A stretch of 64,000 nucleotides of DNA from Phoronis australis (taxonomy: Eukaryota; Phoronida; Phoronidae), in NCBI GenBank assembly GCA_002633005.1, contig NMRA01000633.1:144958-208957 (forward strand), written 5' to 3'. This document shows positions 24,074-36,079 of the stretch, in pieces (within the stretch, counting starts at the first letter, position 1; every line of letters begins with the position of its first letter). Made by a program: the position numbers and the translations under genes. The notes beneath the pieces were generated by a model. The model made no database searches. It worked only from the letters and a program-made list of their open reading frames with translations, and was not told where the DNA came from.

Positions 24074-25196
24074 CCGTATTCGCCCTAATCAGCACGCAGG
24101 GTACTAAGAAAAATTTGTTTTGGGAGGAAGCGCTTATTGTAGCCTAAGGCGGTTGAAGCCCGTTCACCGAAACGGATGAAATCAGAAGCTATCATTCATC
24201 AAATTTACGCTCTGCGAGGTATCTGTAACCTATGACAGACTTTCCACAAAATTGTGGTGCGTTGCTATCAAACTTCGTTGTTAAATTACAATCCCTTTTC
24301 AGAAAATCATGCGGAAATCCCTCGGCGAAAACTCGCCGACTGATGCGTCGCTGTCTCGTGATCATCGATTGGGCAACTTGAATTCATGAATAATAATACA
24401 GCTTCGACTCAACAAACTACTTAAAATTCTCCTCAAGTTTTCCAAATAGCGTCTGTAAGATTTTTAAGTTCCAGTGGAGTCGGGATTAACCCCAGATTAA
24501 GTCCAAATCTGCGCTAGATCGCACCCTGCAACATGAAAAAAATCTGGACGAACACACGTTGTTGTCACGTGACATTCGTTTTGAAGTTCGTCTACGTGTG
24601 TGTGCCGAGTGAACGAGCACTGAGATAAATATAGCATATATATATATATATAGCTTATTGGCGAGTGCATGCGTGTCATCACAGTTCATTTGCCAGAGTA
24701 GCAGGCCTACGTGTGTGTAGTGCGCGGTTCCTGGCCACGTGCTTTTAATACTGGTCAAGTTTTTTTTTATTAGCCTTCAATTCGCGATTTTCAAATGTAC
24801 AAAGAAACTCTGGACTCCCGTTGAGGGAGATCTGTGCAGGAAAAATACAATACAATCTCGTTGACAAGAATGCTGCGTCTGTTCAGAAAGGCCTGACCAT
24901 AGTGGGACACGTTCCTCGCAAGATCAGCAACGTATGCATTCTTTTTGAAGCACTGCGGAAGCTTGAAGTATATAGTCACGGCTAAACATCGACAGCGGTG
25001 GGCTCGTGGTCTACAAATTCCGTGCACAATGACTTTTTCAGGACTGTCGGATATTATTGATAAATTGAAGACGTTACTGTAGAATTTAAGAACTGCAGGT
25101 TAGGCATTTTTCGCATGTATAGTCATGTTCATGGGATGGGCACTTATTTTAGTGAAGTCTGAAAACGTGTGGGGGCGCTTATTAGGGCGAATACTG
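24074..25196 (+). mobile_element. F1 element, complete 1.12-kb copy with TA target duplication
   Basis: The left end is CCGTATTCGCCCTAATCAGC and the right end, reverse complemented, is CAGTATTCGCCCTAATAAGC, so 18 of the first 20 bases agree. TA flanks both sides (24072-24073 and 25197-25198). The interior has only short open frames and an AT-dinucleotide run near 24635-24655. No transposase is encoded, so it would need a helper. The two-base TA target fits the Tc1/mariner group, though other TA-using groups exist. Confidence 0.85.
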
Positions 25197-26229
25197 TACT
25201 TCCACATTTCACTGTTTGATAGCAGTCTTATTGCACAGATGTATCATGAACATATGATAATCATTAATATATAAATAGAAATGGTTGGCAGTCACTAAAA
25301 CACCAGCTAGGAAAAGAACACATTTTGCTTGTGCTCTGCTTTCAATGAGACGTAGAAACATACAGTGTCTACATTTTGGCATCATTTATTAAACAAATAA
25401 GGTAAAACTAGCAGAGATACATGTACCGTAAAAGTTCTCCAATTTGGGTCAGTGAAACATTAGTTATTTTGCTCAAGGTCAGAGCTTGAACCAAATTCTA
25501 GAAACAAGCAATACTGAACATCCCTAATTCAAGGATAACCAGAAAGACGACAAAATTACGGATTTTTAGACAGAAATCACATCATCAAAATTTGGCAATT
25601 ATGGTTAATACCAAAATCGCCCTCGTCACTAACTCCAGAATCAAGAAAATTCATTTTTCAGGAATTTCTACGTTCCAAGTTCTATACACTGACCCAAATT
25701 GGAAAATTTTTACCCTACTAGTTCATGGGCATACACATGGCCAAAGCAAGTTTACTAATCAAAACTAAGAACAGAGGTCAGAGTTTAGCTGTATCTGTAA
25801 ATAGCTGAATGTTTCAGTTATTGATTTTGCACTCCTACAAATACTGCTCCAAATACACATTTGAGTTGTTCTCTTGTTGATAATTTGAATTTGCCCTGAA
25901 CAGTCAATTTATGGATCTTTTAAGACTGGAGTAGATTGTCTATTATATACAGTCATTAGAACGACGCATCTTCCAACATGCATTCAACTTGCTTGGTTCA
26001 ACAATACAATCAGCCAGTCACCCAAACGGATGTAAAACAACCAAGGGTACAGGCAAATTCAATTTTGAAAATCTTAAGCCCTTTCAGATAACTATCATGC
26101 CCTCTCCCACCGTCCCGGCGCCCATCAACCCTGACTCCACTTCCTACCCCACTTCATTTCACAGGGTTTAATTTTTAAATTTGCCTCCCCAAATTGGGTT
26201 AACTGGTTTTGTGCTGTAAATACCATTTG
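25197..26229. other. No gene or repeat recognised
   Basis: AT-rich sequence between F1 and the right F3 copy. The short plus-strand frame at 25989-26171 is Pro/Thr-rich but lacks splice or start context. Confidence 0.5.
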
Positions 26230-26278
26230 TTTGATCATGTCCTGAACACATCCACTAAAACAAGAAACTGTAGGAACA

Positions 26279-27632
26279 CCGCATTTATCCACCTTCACTC
26301 TTATCAGGCTTCTATTGCGAGTCAGCATGCGTGAATAATTGGCCGATAAGCCACCTCTGGAACTACTTTGGGCTGAATGGATGACCAGGCCATAAAATGA
26401 TAATTAGCCAAGACCAGTTACTATAATGCAACAAAGAATAATGTCTTGCATCACCTAGCCTTGGTGGAAAGCTGTATACTGTATTGGCTCAAACAAACGC
26501 TTAGAAAAATTCATTTCACGAGGAGGGGACGCTTATTGTAGTGAGCCTACGGCAGTTGAAACCCGGTTTCCCAAACGGGTAAAATCGGAAGCTAGGATTC
26601 ATCAAATTTACGTTCTGTGACGTATTTGTAGCCTATGACAGCCTTTCTACAAAATTGTGGTGCATTGCTATCAACNNNNNNNNNNNNNNNNNNNNNNNNN
26701 NNNNNNNNNNNNNNNNNNNNNNNNNNNNNNNNNNNNNNNNNNNNNNNNNNNNNNNNNNNNNNNNNNNNNNNNNNNNNNNNNNNNNNNNNNNNNNNNNNNN
26801 NNNNNNNNNNNNNNNNNNNNNNNNNNNNNNNNNNNNNNNNNNNNNNNNNNNNNNNNNNNNNNNNNNNNNNNNNNNNNNNNNNNNNNNNNNNNNNNNNNNN
26901 NNNNNNNNNNNNNNNNNNNNNNNNNNNNNNNNNNNNNNNNNNNNNNNNNNNNNNNNNNNNNNNNNNNNNNNNNNNNNNNNNNNNNNNNNNNNNNNNNNNN
27001 NNNNNNNNNNNNNNNNNNNNNNNNNNNNNNNNNNNNNNNNNNNNNNNNNNNNNNNNNNNNNNNNNNNNNNNNNNNNNNNNNNNNNNNNNNNNNNNNNNNN
27101 NNNNNNNNNNNNNNNNNNNNNNNNNNNNNNNNNNNNNNNNNNNNNNNNNNNNNNNNNNNNNNNNNNNNNNNNNNNNNNNNNNNNNNNNNNNNNNNNNNNN
27201 NNNNNNNNNNNNNNNNNNNNNNNNNNNNNNNNNNNNNNNNNNNNNNNNNNNNNNNNNNNNNNNNNNNNNNNNNNNNNNNNNNNNNNNNNNNNNNNNNNNN
27301 NNNNNNNNNNNNNNNNNNNNNNNNNNNNNNNNNNNNNNNNNNNNNNNNNNNNNNNNNNNNNNNNNNNNNNNNNNNNNNNNNNNNNNNNNNNATTTGAAAA
27401 ATTCAAAGTTGTACTCATATTTGTTTTCGCTCCTCTTTTCAAATATTACAGTAAAAACTACGTAAAACTCTCTCCATAAAAAGTACAGTCTGCTAGCTAG
27501 ATTGTAATCAGCTGATCATATCCGCATGAGCGAAGCCAATTATCCTCGCTCTTGACTCGATGACTAGAGCAGCTTGGCGGCATCCCTTTGAGCATGAGCC
27601 GAGCGCGTCTCAGCCAAGGTGGATAAATACGG
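26279..27632 (-). mobile_element. F3 element, right copy in opposite orientation, with assembly gap
   Basis: The left end CCGCATTTATCCACCTT and the right end AAGGTGGATAAATACGG match the termini of the copy at 21507-23219 in reverse. Internally it matches in reverse order, including the F1 terminus at 26479 (CTGTATTGGCTC, preceded by TA) and TTTTCAAATATTACAGTAAA near 27437. Positions 26676-27391 are undetermined, so it cannot be seen whether this copy also carries the F2 miniature. Confidence 0.65.
26676..27391. other. Assembly gap (716 N)
   Basis: All bases are N. The gap falls inside the second arm of a long inverted repeat, a common place for assemblies to fail. Any open frame spanning it is meaningless. 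Confidence 1.
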
Positions 27633-27719
27633 TCTACTTCAATTTTCCATGTCACACCGTTTACCTTAATCACTGGGGTTAGGACCAATCTTATTTAGTG
27701 GGAATGTTCACAGCATGAT

Positions 27720-28814
27720 TTAGAAATCTTTTCGGAGTGAAAGATTGCCAGCGGACGACACCTTGACCCACAATTTGCGCTATTGCGGCTTTTCTCAACC
27801 TTTACTGCTTGCAAGCCGGAAGTTGAAATTTTGCAGGAAATTCAGCGCCCGGATGCACGAAACAGCCCCAACTCAACTATTAGTTCCCTAAATCTATTGC
27901 GTATATGCGGGCCTGTGAAGTGAAATATTAACTCACCTTTTTTTATATGCTGTATGAGTCTCATTAGTTGTAACGGATGGAAAAACGGACAATAGACTTT
28001 GTGCAAGGTTTGTAAAGTCTTTGGTTCAGTATATTGTTCAGGTTTAGTACGACCTGTATTTTGCAGCTGTCAAGATCTGGTTTTTCATGCCCAGTAAATG
28101 TGGCACACATCCGAATAATCATGGATTAGAAAGTGGTAGATCCAAGAATACAGAGTTAGATGGGCAGAACCACTGATCTGCATCTGACAATAAACGATAA
28201 AAAGTGTGTGCGTGACAACTTATCATGTTGATGTTTAAATTTTTCAAATGACCACTTATTTACAGAAATTGGGAGAATATTAGGCAAAAATGAACCCCCC
28301 TCCCCTGGTATATCGGCTATTGCAACTCAGATTCACAGGATGAAAGCGACAGCTAACCAAGAGACAGCTGCATGTACCTGTGAGTAAGTGTGCATTAGTT
28401 CAACATGGTGGCTGATACTGGTGGTGACACATATTTAAAGGAATGTGACCCAGACCTGTTCATCAGCTGAAGAGATGGGTCATATCAGCTTGTGCCCACT
28501 GACCTGTGTTAGTTAAACCTAGATGTATATATGGAAGTCTGACAGGCAGTTTTAACTACAGAGGAGAGAATTGTATAGTTCCAGTCATTTAACTTGTATG
28601 GACAAGCACAGATAGTTTTATTGGTGAATAACATACAAGATCCATTCAAATTAATGTTACCCTTACAATTACCAAACTACTCACATGACTTCTTCAGATG
28701 TACCCCAAAAATTCTTATTGTGACCATCAACACACATATTGTTGATAGAAACTTTACTAGAAATGTGTGAAAGAGCTCCCCATGCAAGCTCATTTTAAAG
28801 TTACCTTGTAGAAG
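27720..28814. other. No gene recognised
   Basis: AT-rich non-coding sequence with no convincing exon, RNA gene or repeat. Confidence 0.5.
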
Positions 28815-28986
28815 AACAGTATAACCTGAGTGTAATAAGATGGCGGTCATAAGGCAGAACAGTATAACCAGAGTATAATAAGATGGCGGTCATAAGGCAG
28901 AACAGTATAACCTGAGTGTAATAAGATGGCTGTCATAAGGCAGAACAGTATAACCTGAGTGTAATAAGAAGGCGGTCATAAGGCAG
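28815..28986. repeat. 43-bp tandem repeat, four copies
   Basis: Units begin AACAGTATAACCTGAGTG and end CATAAGGCAG. Boundaries are at 28815, 28858, 28901 and 28944. Each differs from the others by only a few bases. Confidence 0.95.
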
Positions 28987-29284
28987 AACCCATGGTTTCC
29001 ATAACTGTATCAATACAGGTTTCATAACTTAATTGTTGAATTGTATTTTGCATCAATGGAATTAGAAGTCACAGGCATATTTCACCTTAATTTGCCTACA
29101 ACCCATGTGTACTCTCATAACAGCGAAATCCCACAAGATCGTGCTAGGAACTCAAATTTCAGAATGCTATACCAAGGAATTAATTTTATTGCAACTGGTA
29201 AAACTGATTACCAAAGGCTAACATTACTTTACTTTCCAAAAACATCAAATATACAAAGCATTTTTAAACCTTAGGCCCCAATAA

Positions 29285-29390
29285 TGTAACAGTAAGCAAA
29301 CAATACTGAGCCAATATGATAGTAAGCAAACAATATTGAATCAAGGTAACAGTAACCAAACAATATTGAGCCACTATAACAATAAGGATG
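29285..29390. repeat. Tandem repeat of about 33 bp, three copies
   Basis: The core AGTAAGCAAACAATA.TGA recurs three times with drift. The open frame starting at 29336 runs out of this repeat and is not a gene. Confidence 0.8.
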
Positions 29391-29732
29391 ATCATTATTT
29401 TCGTAATTACTCAAAAGTTCAGAAAGGAGCAATTAACGGATATTTATTAAACTTGGTTCACTCTACTGAGTCGGGAACAAAAACAGAAGACCTTTGGCTA
29501 TCAGTGCTGCGCAGCTCTTACATTTGTGTTTGAAATATGAAGACAAGCCGTGTGTCTTATCCAACACTACAGAGATAATGGCAACCAAAATACAGTCATT
29601 CTACTTCATTTATAAAAGCCGAAATTCACTTTCTTCTATTTTTCAAAAGACACTAAGCTGCACATAATGGATTCTTGGTAGAAGTTGTTTTAGGACATCT
29701 ATACAGCCTAAACCAAACTAAAAAACAGTTTA

Positions 29733-29850
29733 CCATAAACTCGCGGGTTGACACCCTGGGCGCCTAAATTAGGAAACCCTAAGACAGGGGTTGGGCGATT
29801 ACCCGAGCAGTGGGCTCTTAAATCGAAAATTGGCAAGTCGGATTGTAACT
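29733..29850. mobile_element. Degenerate F2-family miniature element
   Basis: It starts CCATAAACTCGCGGGTTGAC then ACCCTGGGCG, a decayed form of the F2 left terminus, preceded by TA. It continues with CCCGAGCAGTGGGC and TTAAATCGAAAAT, both F2 subterminal words. The right terminus is lost or unrecognisable. Confidence 0.6.
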
Positions 29851-31658
29851 GTTGTCACCAGTATGGATGGTGACCGTTCTTCAGGCATAGACATATGATA
29901 AAGTGTATTTGAACAGTGGATACTCAAGTGAAAAATAAATAGCAATAAAGATTCCAGGAGAATGAACTCAAGATATGACTAGATGGAGACTGTATTGTTA
30001 CCATGGAGACTGCTATGAGAGGGCACGGCCAAAATCACACTGATGAGATAATTTGCACATTTTAAAGGGAAACGTTTAAAAAATTAAACTTCAGTTAAAA
30101 AATCTGACCCCCAATATACTATTCCAATACACAGACACCAAATGTCCAACAAATATAACATTACATCTTTCTGCGAGATCAAGGTTCATGTTTTGCCAAA
30201 AATATGTAAAATGAGCCAATGTAATCATTTGCTACGAAATCATTTCATGCAACCGACCCAAAACACAAGAGTGTCACTAGTCAGTCAAGGTGTGACAAAA
30301 ATGGTTAATAAAGTACGTTACAGGTTGTTACCACTTAAAAATGCCCATCATCAACTTTTGCAACACAAAACAGCTCACCGGGTAAGAGCGGAATCACATG
30401 TTGATTCCGGCAGAGCAGCAACTTGACATGTATTCCTTTAAACTAAGCGTACAGCGACAAGGCAACTGGCAGACTCAGTTTCTAACAACGTGTACACCGG
30501 TAATTTAGTGATTGTGAGAAACTAGGCATCCCAGTTACCCTCAGTCACGTTTGCGCACTCATCGAAAACGACTGGTAGTGACTGAGTTATAACCATTGAA
30601 GAGTACGCTAGGAGGTGCTTGCAATCACGTGACTTACAAACAGACTTGTGTATATTTGCCGCTGTAACTTAGATATTTGGGTTAAGTTATGTACTTTCCA
30701 TCAGTATTCCTTTTTATGCAATAGATCAGCTTTCTTTACATACAATCCTTAAGATCAAGTTTTGAGTAAATATCCACATTTCAAGGAGAGCATAGTCCGC
30801 AGAATTGGTCCAAGCTATAGACATCACATTATAATGATGCCTAATTGATCTAAGCATATTGTTGTTTTAGTGTAAAATTAGGTCACGTGACCATCACATA
30901 GCCGTTAAAAGGTCACCACTAGTTGCAGTGAGGCAGACATCGGGTTAGACCAGCGAAACTGAGTGGAACCAGTGGCAAGAAAGCAGAACATGTGCAACTG
31001 ACGGCAACTGAGCAATCAGTGGTACGCAGTCAGTGGTATGAAGATGCACATCACAAACCAATCAGTTTCCATCAATTGCTCTCAGTTGTCGGTTAACCTC
31101 TTTACAACTGGTTGTGTTCAGTTTTAAGGCCTATGTACGCTAGGCTTTAGGTCTAATGTTATTTAAAGTCCAGAGCACCTTTAAAGTCTTTCATATGAGT
31201 ACTTTTTGCTTCTACAATTTTCCAAAAACTAAAGATATCTTTACAAACATGGGACACTAACACAAAAACAATACCAGGGTTTCCCCTGGGTGTAAACTTC
31301 TGGGCAGCCCGCCACTCTCCTTTATGGCCCTGCCACTCGTAAATCGTACACAAATTGACCGCTACACACCCAATCGTGATGGGGAAACTTCACTGCCACG
31401 CAAAAATCGCTAGTAAATATGATTGCTAGTAAAATGGTCCCTACGCTGGCCAACGCCAATCCACTATCACTGATTTGTTTAGCAATACGATATCAATGGG
31501 TGTTTCGTGACACGAATTAGTTTATTACGTCTACAAAGTTCAAATATTTTTTGTTCTATTTTTGTCACTTCGTGGATAATTGAATTTTAACATTTTTTTT
31601 GTACTGAAGTGCAACAGAGATCACACTCATGCGGGACACTTCATTGTCAATTAGTCTT
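29851..31658. other. No gene recognised
   Basis: A possible donor at about 30379 (minus strand) has no matching acceptor or open exon. The word CTCACCGGGTAAGAGCGG near 30376 resembles a tRNA-like D-arm, but no B box follows. Confidence 0.4.
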
Positions 31659-31826
31659 GTGAAGTGTCCTTTACCCAGATACTTCCACTACATAATGCTT
31701 GTGAAGTGTCCTTTACCCAGATACTTCCACTACATAATGCTTGTGAAGTGTCCTTTACCCATATACTTCCACTACATAATGCTTGTGAAGTGTCCTTTAC
31801 CCAGATACTTCCACTACATAATGCTT
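31659..31826. repeat. 42-bp tandem repeat, four near-identical copies
   Basis: The unit starts GTGAAGTGTCCTTTACCCAG and ends CATAATGCTT, with one base changed in copy 3. Since 42 is a multiple of 3, each frame repeats a 14-residue peptide and stays open, which creates the apparent plus-strand proteins here. They have no gene context. Confidence 0.95.
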
Positions 31827-32639
31827 GGATTAAGGCCTTGTCTCCACCTAATTACATCTAATTTCCACACATTGCCTGGGGAAGGTCTCCCAATCCCTCC
31901 CCCCCATGGGAGGATCTCACTTCATCCCATGCTCGCATGTTACAGAGCCGGGTTCCGCATCCGTGTCAAGCATTCACCACCACGCTCCTTTCAAAACCCA
32001 GGCAATAGGGGGATCCCACTTCTCATATTTGCGTGCGGTAACGGGCTTTGCACCCCATTTTGGCCATTCACCACCCCGCTCCTTTCAAAACCCAGGGGAA
32101 ACACTGAATACAATCATTAGATTAAAATTTTGTTTAATTTACATTCTATAATGTGGTCCAACTGTTTAATTTTAACAAGTTGAATTCTACTAAGAATAAC
32201 TAGATGACACTTTTGACATAACAAAACTTTTCAGCACTTTTTTGTGACGGATGTACGGCACCATGATATCCAGGAGTTGGCTTTAAACCCCAATAGGTCG
32301 ACAATCTACGGGTCAAGATATTTGTTTATACAGTTTAGGATTCATGTGACTGCACAAATTTGATAATATAGTGAAATACCCATGTTTAGCTTATTTATGA
32401 CAATAATTCGCAGCACACAGAGTCAAGTGACCCCCAAAATTGGTTCCATTTAAGAAAAAAGTTACAGGAAATTCAAGAGAGACTGAGCTTTCAGATGAGA
32501 CCATCAGACCAGAAATGCTACTCTAGTCACAATTTTAATTTTTTGTCTTTGGGTTGACCTTTCATGGAATTGCCCAAAAATAGCCACTAGATAGCGCAAA
32601 ATACATCAAATTCATCTGAAAACGGGAGGTTAGCGTCAC

Positions 32640-33165
32640 CTCACCAATAGATACCTATAAAAAGTCCATAAAGGACCTTTGAAGATACAGAGGCAAACAT
32701 AAATAACGTAACTTGCCACTAGGGGACACACCGGTAGTCAAACCAGTACGAAAATTTGCTCACGCCGTCTCATTCATGAAAGGAACATATGTACAAAATT
32801 TCATGAACATACATCTCAAGGTTTTGGAGATAGAGCAGCCGACGTTGAACGAATGGCGGACGGATGCCCGACGGACGGACGGACAGGGATTACAACATAA
32901 TGCGCCTACTTAAAAAAGAAAAATGGTCGACACGTCACCAACAATAGGCTTCCAGCTACTCACAAAAAAATACTGTGCATAAATTTCATGTTGATCCGAT
33001 AACAATTGCGATGTGTGGCGTGCAAACAAAGAAACAAAGATGCAAAAAATCTAATTTTATGGCAATGCAACATATTTGCAGAAATTTCAAAGCAACATAC
33101 TTGCAAAAATGTCATTTCACTAAGTACTGAAAGACCTCTGAAGAGTGACACTTAATTGGTGAGAT
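32640..33165. repeat. R-family interspersed repeat with GGAC microsatellite
   Basis: The sequence holds AATTTCATGAACATACATCT, CAAGGTTTTGGAGATAGA, then (GGAC)n at about 32872-32884. A second block follows with TTTCATGTTGATCCGATAAC, GTGCAAACAAAGAAACAAA and AGCAACATACTTGC. The same order of words occurs at 20750-20930 and 37890-38040. It is a dispersed non-coding repeat of unknown class. Confidence 0.6.
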
Positions 33166-33240
33166 CGAATAAAAATTCAAACGTAAGATCGACAACAAAG
33201 CCAAGAACATAATCAACTATGAGCTTGGCACTTATTACAC

Positions 33241-33389
33241 CAAGTCATTACGTACATAGCAAGTCATTACATAGCAAGTCATTACATAGCAAGTCATTAC
33301 ATAGCAAGTCATTATATAGCAAGTCATTATATAGCAAGTCATTATATAGCAAGTCATTATATAACAAGTCATTATATAGGAAGTCATTA
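33241..33389. repeat. 15-bp minisatellite, left part, split by an F2 insertion
   Basis: The unit is ATAGCAAGTCATTAT or ATAGCAAGTCATTAC. The array stops at TCATTA (33389), where the F2 element begins, and resumes in register as TATAGCAAG at 35790. Confidence 0.95.
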
Positions 33390-35789
33390 CCGTAATCGTT
33401 CGGGTTAACGCCCTGGGCGGTTAAATTGGCGAATCCAAAAACTCGAGGAGGGCGGTTAACCGAGCAGTGGGCGGTTAAATCGAAAATCCACCTAAAGTAG
33501 GGGATGGGCGGTTAACCGAACATGGGCGCTTATTACGACAGACAACCGCCCTAGGCGGTTAATCTTACCTGGCGATCTAAATCCCGACACGGTAATCATA
33601 CTCGGAACGCGTAGCCCTTTTCAAAGAGCTTTATCGTCACGTCGCATAATGACTGTGAAAACGTCATAACAGCGGAGGATCCCAACAAAGGTTCTCTTGC
33701 CCTCAGATTAGTCATTCACAATTAAATTTACAAAATTGCTGAGTAATAGCCGTCCTGCGGTGCGCAGACCACCAGTCACCACGCAGCCTCCACTAGAATT
33801 AAAACTGTTTCAAGATGTGACCCTGCTTAAGTGCGCGCGTGCAAGCTTCACGTGTTGCAGAGGTCAGACATCAAATTATGGTTACAGTCTCGTACTATAT
33901 GTAGCTGTCAAGTTCGGAGTCAGAGAGCAGTTTTAAAATTGGTTGTAATAAAAGTTTGAAAAACTTAACTCTGCTGTTTTTTTGTGTTTGGGATGTTATA
34001 GTCGACACTCCGTGACTCAATGACATTTTCAGCGTATGGTTCTGCGGCTAGCTGTCTTATCTCGACAGCCCGGCATTGCTCTCTTGCCGTTGCGCCAAAC
34101 ATGCTATGCAAAGAAGTAAGACAAGGATCCGGGGTGGTCGAGCCAGTCGTCGATCAAGAATAAAATTTCAAGCAACTGCATAAATATGTTACAAAATGTC
34201 AGAAAACAGCAATGTTTCAATTCATTATTCTAAACGATCACCTTACCAAACTTCGTAGTGGAAAAACATTTATTTTTCATGCAAGATGTCCAGATTATCC
34301 TATTTATATCACTTGTAATATCGCACTGCGGCACTGTTCGGTCCCGCTGTTATTGCGCAATGTCTCAGTCGGCTGACAATTGTGACTTGGAAATGCCGTC
34401 AAGTAATATAACGGCCTCTTTCAATATGCATCTCGTTTTTTATGGCCAAAGATAGTGGCGGTATTCAGCACGCACGTAGGGCCTACGTGTGAGTCACCTG
34501 TCAATCACATGTTGGTGTCAAGGTAACATGTACTCCAAAGTGTGGGAACTTGCGCACGTGCACCACTACAAATCAGTCACACATAGCGACAGCCCGACGA
34601 AGTAACAAAAACGGGCGTGACTATGTACTTTTAAGCTGTTGTTACGAAAGACCCAGTTCTTTACGATATTCCTCCGTTGCCAATGTTACCCAAAACTGAG
34701 ATGTCAAGTCTATTCCCATATTTCCCGGCTCGATGCTCCCTATGCCCATGCGTGAATCTCCCCACTATCGTCAAGCTGTCTACGTCGTAGATATTTCAGA
34801 CTCGAATGGTAAGAATTTTTGTTCAGGCTGAAAATGGCCAATGTATGAACAAAATTATTCTGGTTGGCTAAAAAGGGGATGTGGAAACGATAATTCACAC
34901 AATCACGCTTACGTGGGGGCTGACGCAAGAAATAGTAAAGAACAGCCAGCGACATTAGTTAAATCTGCTAACCAGTTTGACTGAGATGCAATAAGCGAAA
35001 AACAAAATTTGATTAGCCGTTTTTTATTACTTGAAGATCATACACAAACATACATTATTGCCAACGTTTGAATTCAGAAATCGACAGGCAGCAACGAAAT
35101 CGGTAACCCAGTAGGGCACTTGTACTGTCCCTTCGGTCGCCCCACATCCTCTATAACCCGGCAGTAATATTCATCGAAATATTGAGAATTTGACATCTTT
35201 CCGTGAGTTGTGAGATTTGTTCAAATACGTGAGCTTCCCACCTTAATAGAATTTGGAGGGTTGGCAAAACCATCATCACATTTGTCTGGCCTGATTTTTT
35301 CGAATAGATGTTTTATCTAGTGCACTGCAGACGGAAACTCAGCGCGGCAGACAAAGTCGCTGAAAGCGGAGGTTTTGACGCCGGCGGCGTTCTTAAATTT
35401 AGCAAACAAGGGAAAAAAATAAAGTGACAAAAAGGTTCAAGTATAATATTTTGAAGTGAGTTCATGACCCAAGACAATAACTCGTTACCTGTATTGTAAT
35501 TCAGATTGCTAAACCACCGTCTCTGAGTCGCGGCGTCGTTGCACTCGTTGTGATCATCGATCTTTTTCTAAAAGTCGGGGAATCGCGCGTTTCCTTAGCA
35601 CTAGGCCATAAATCTTCATTCTTTAAAAGTCGGGGATGGGCGCTTAACCGAGAGGTGGGCGCTTAACTGGAAATCTTCAAAAATCGCAGGGGGGCGCTTA
35701 ACCGAGCAATGGGCGGTTAAATCGAAAATCCACTTAAAGTCGGGGATGGGCGGTTAACTGAGCATGGGCGTTAACCCGAACGATTACGG
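33390..35789 (+). mobile_element. F2 element, 2400-bp non-autonomous copy inserted in a minisatellite
   Basis: The termini are CCGTAATCGTTCGGGTTAAC on the left and its exact reverse complement on the right (35770-35789), flanked by TA at 33388-33389 and 35790-35791. Excising element plus one TA restores the 15-bp repeat in register, which proves the boundaries. Both ends carry subterminal arrays of GGGCGGTTAA/TTAAGCGCCC-type words, candidate transposase-binding sites. The GGGCGCTTATTA word at 33524 also occurs at the F1 end. The interior has only short open frames and no transposase, so it is non-autonomous. A stretch near 34080-34100 recalls a tRNA D-arm on the minus strand, without a B box. 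Confidence 0.9.
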
Positions 35790-36053
35790 TATATAGCAAG
35801 TCATTACATAGCAAGTCATTACATAGCAAGTCATTACATAGCAAGTCGTTACATAGCAAGTCGTTACATAGCAAGTCATTACACAGCAAGTCGTTACACA
35901 GCAAGTCGTTACACAGCAAGTCGTTACACAGCAAGTCCTTATATAGCAAGTCGTTATACAGCAAGTCGTTATATAGCAAGTCGTTATATAGCAAGTCATT
36001 ATATAGCAAGTCATTATATAGAAAGTCATTATATAGCAAGTCATTATATAGCC
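35790..36053. repeat. 15-bp minisatellite, right part, about 17 copies
   Basis: Units are variants of ATAGCAAGTCATTAC, with subtypes CAGCAAGTCGTTACA and ATAGCAAGTCGTTAT in blocks. On the minus strand every five codons repeat, so frames of 99 and 129 codons stay open. These are artefacts, not proteins. Confidence 0.95.
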
Positions 36054-36079
36054 CGTAAGGATAAAGGATCGCTCCGCAA

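Noticed and set aside
26633-27479. Long frames of 246-276 codons on both strands
   Set aside because: They consist of undetermined bases (N) and have no content.
31629-32120. 163-codon plus-strand frame with repeated 14-residue units
   Set aside because: Produced by the 42-bp tandem repeat; the remainder is unbiased sequence.
34060-34110. tRNA-like D-arm word (TTGGCGCAACGGC on the minus strand) inside F2
   Set aside because: No anticodon arm, T arm or B box follows, and the stretch is present in both F2 copies as ordinary element sequence.
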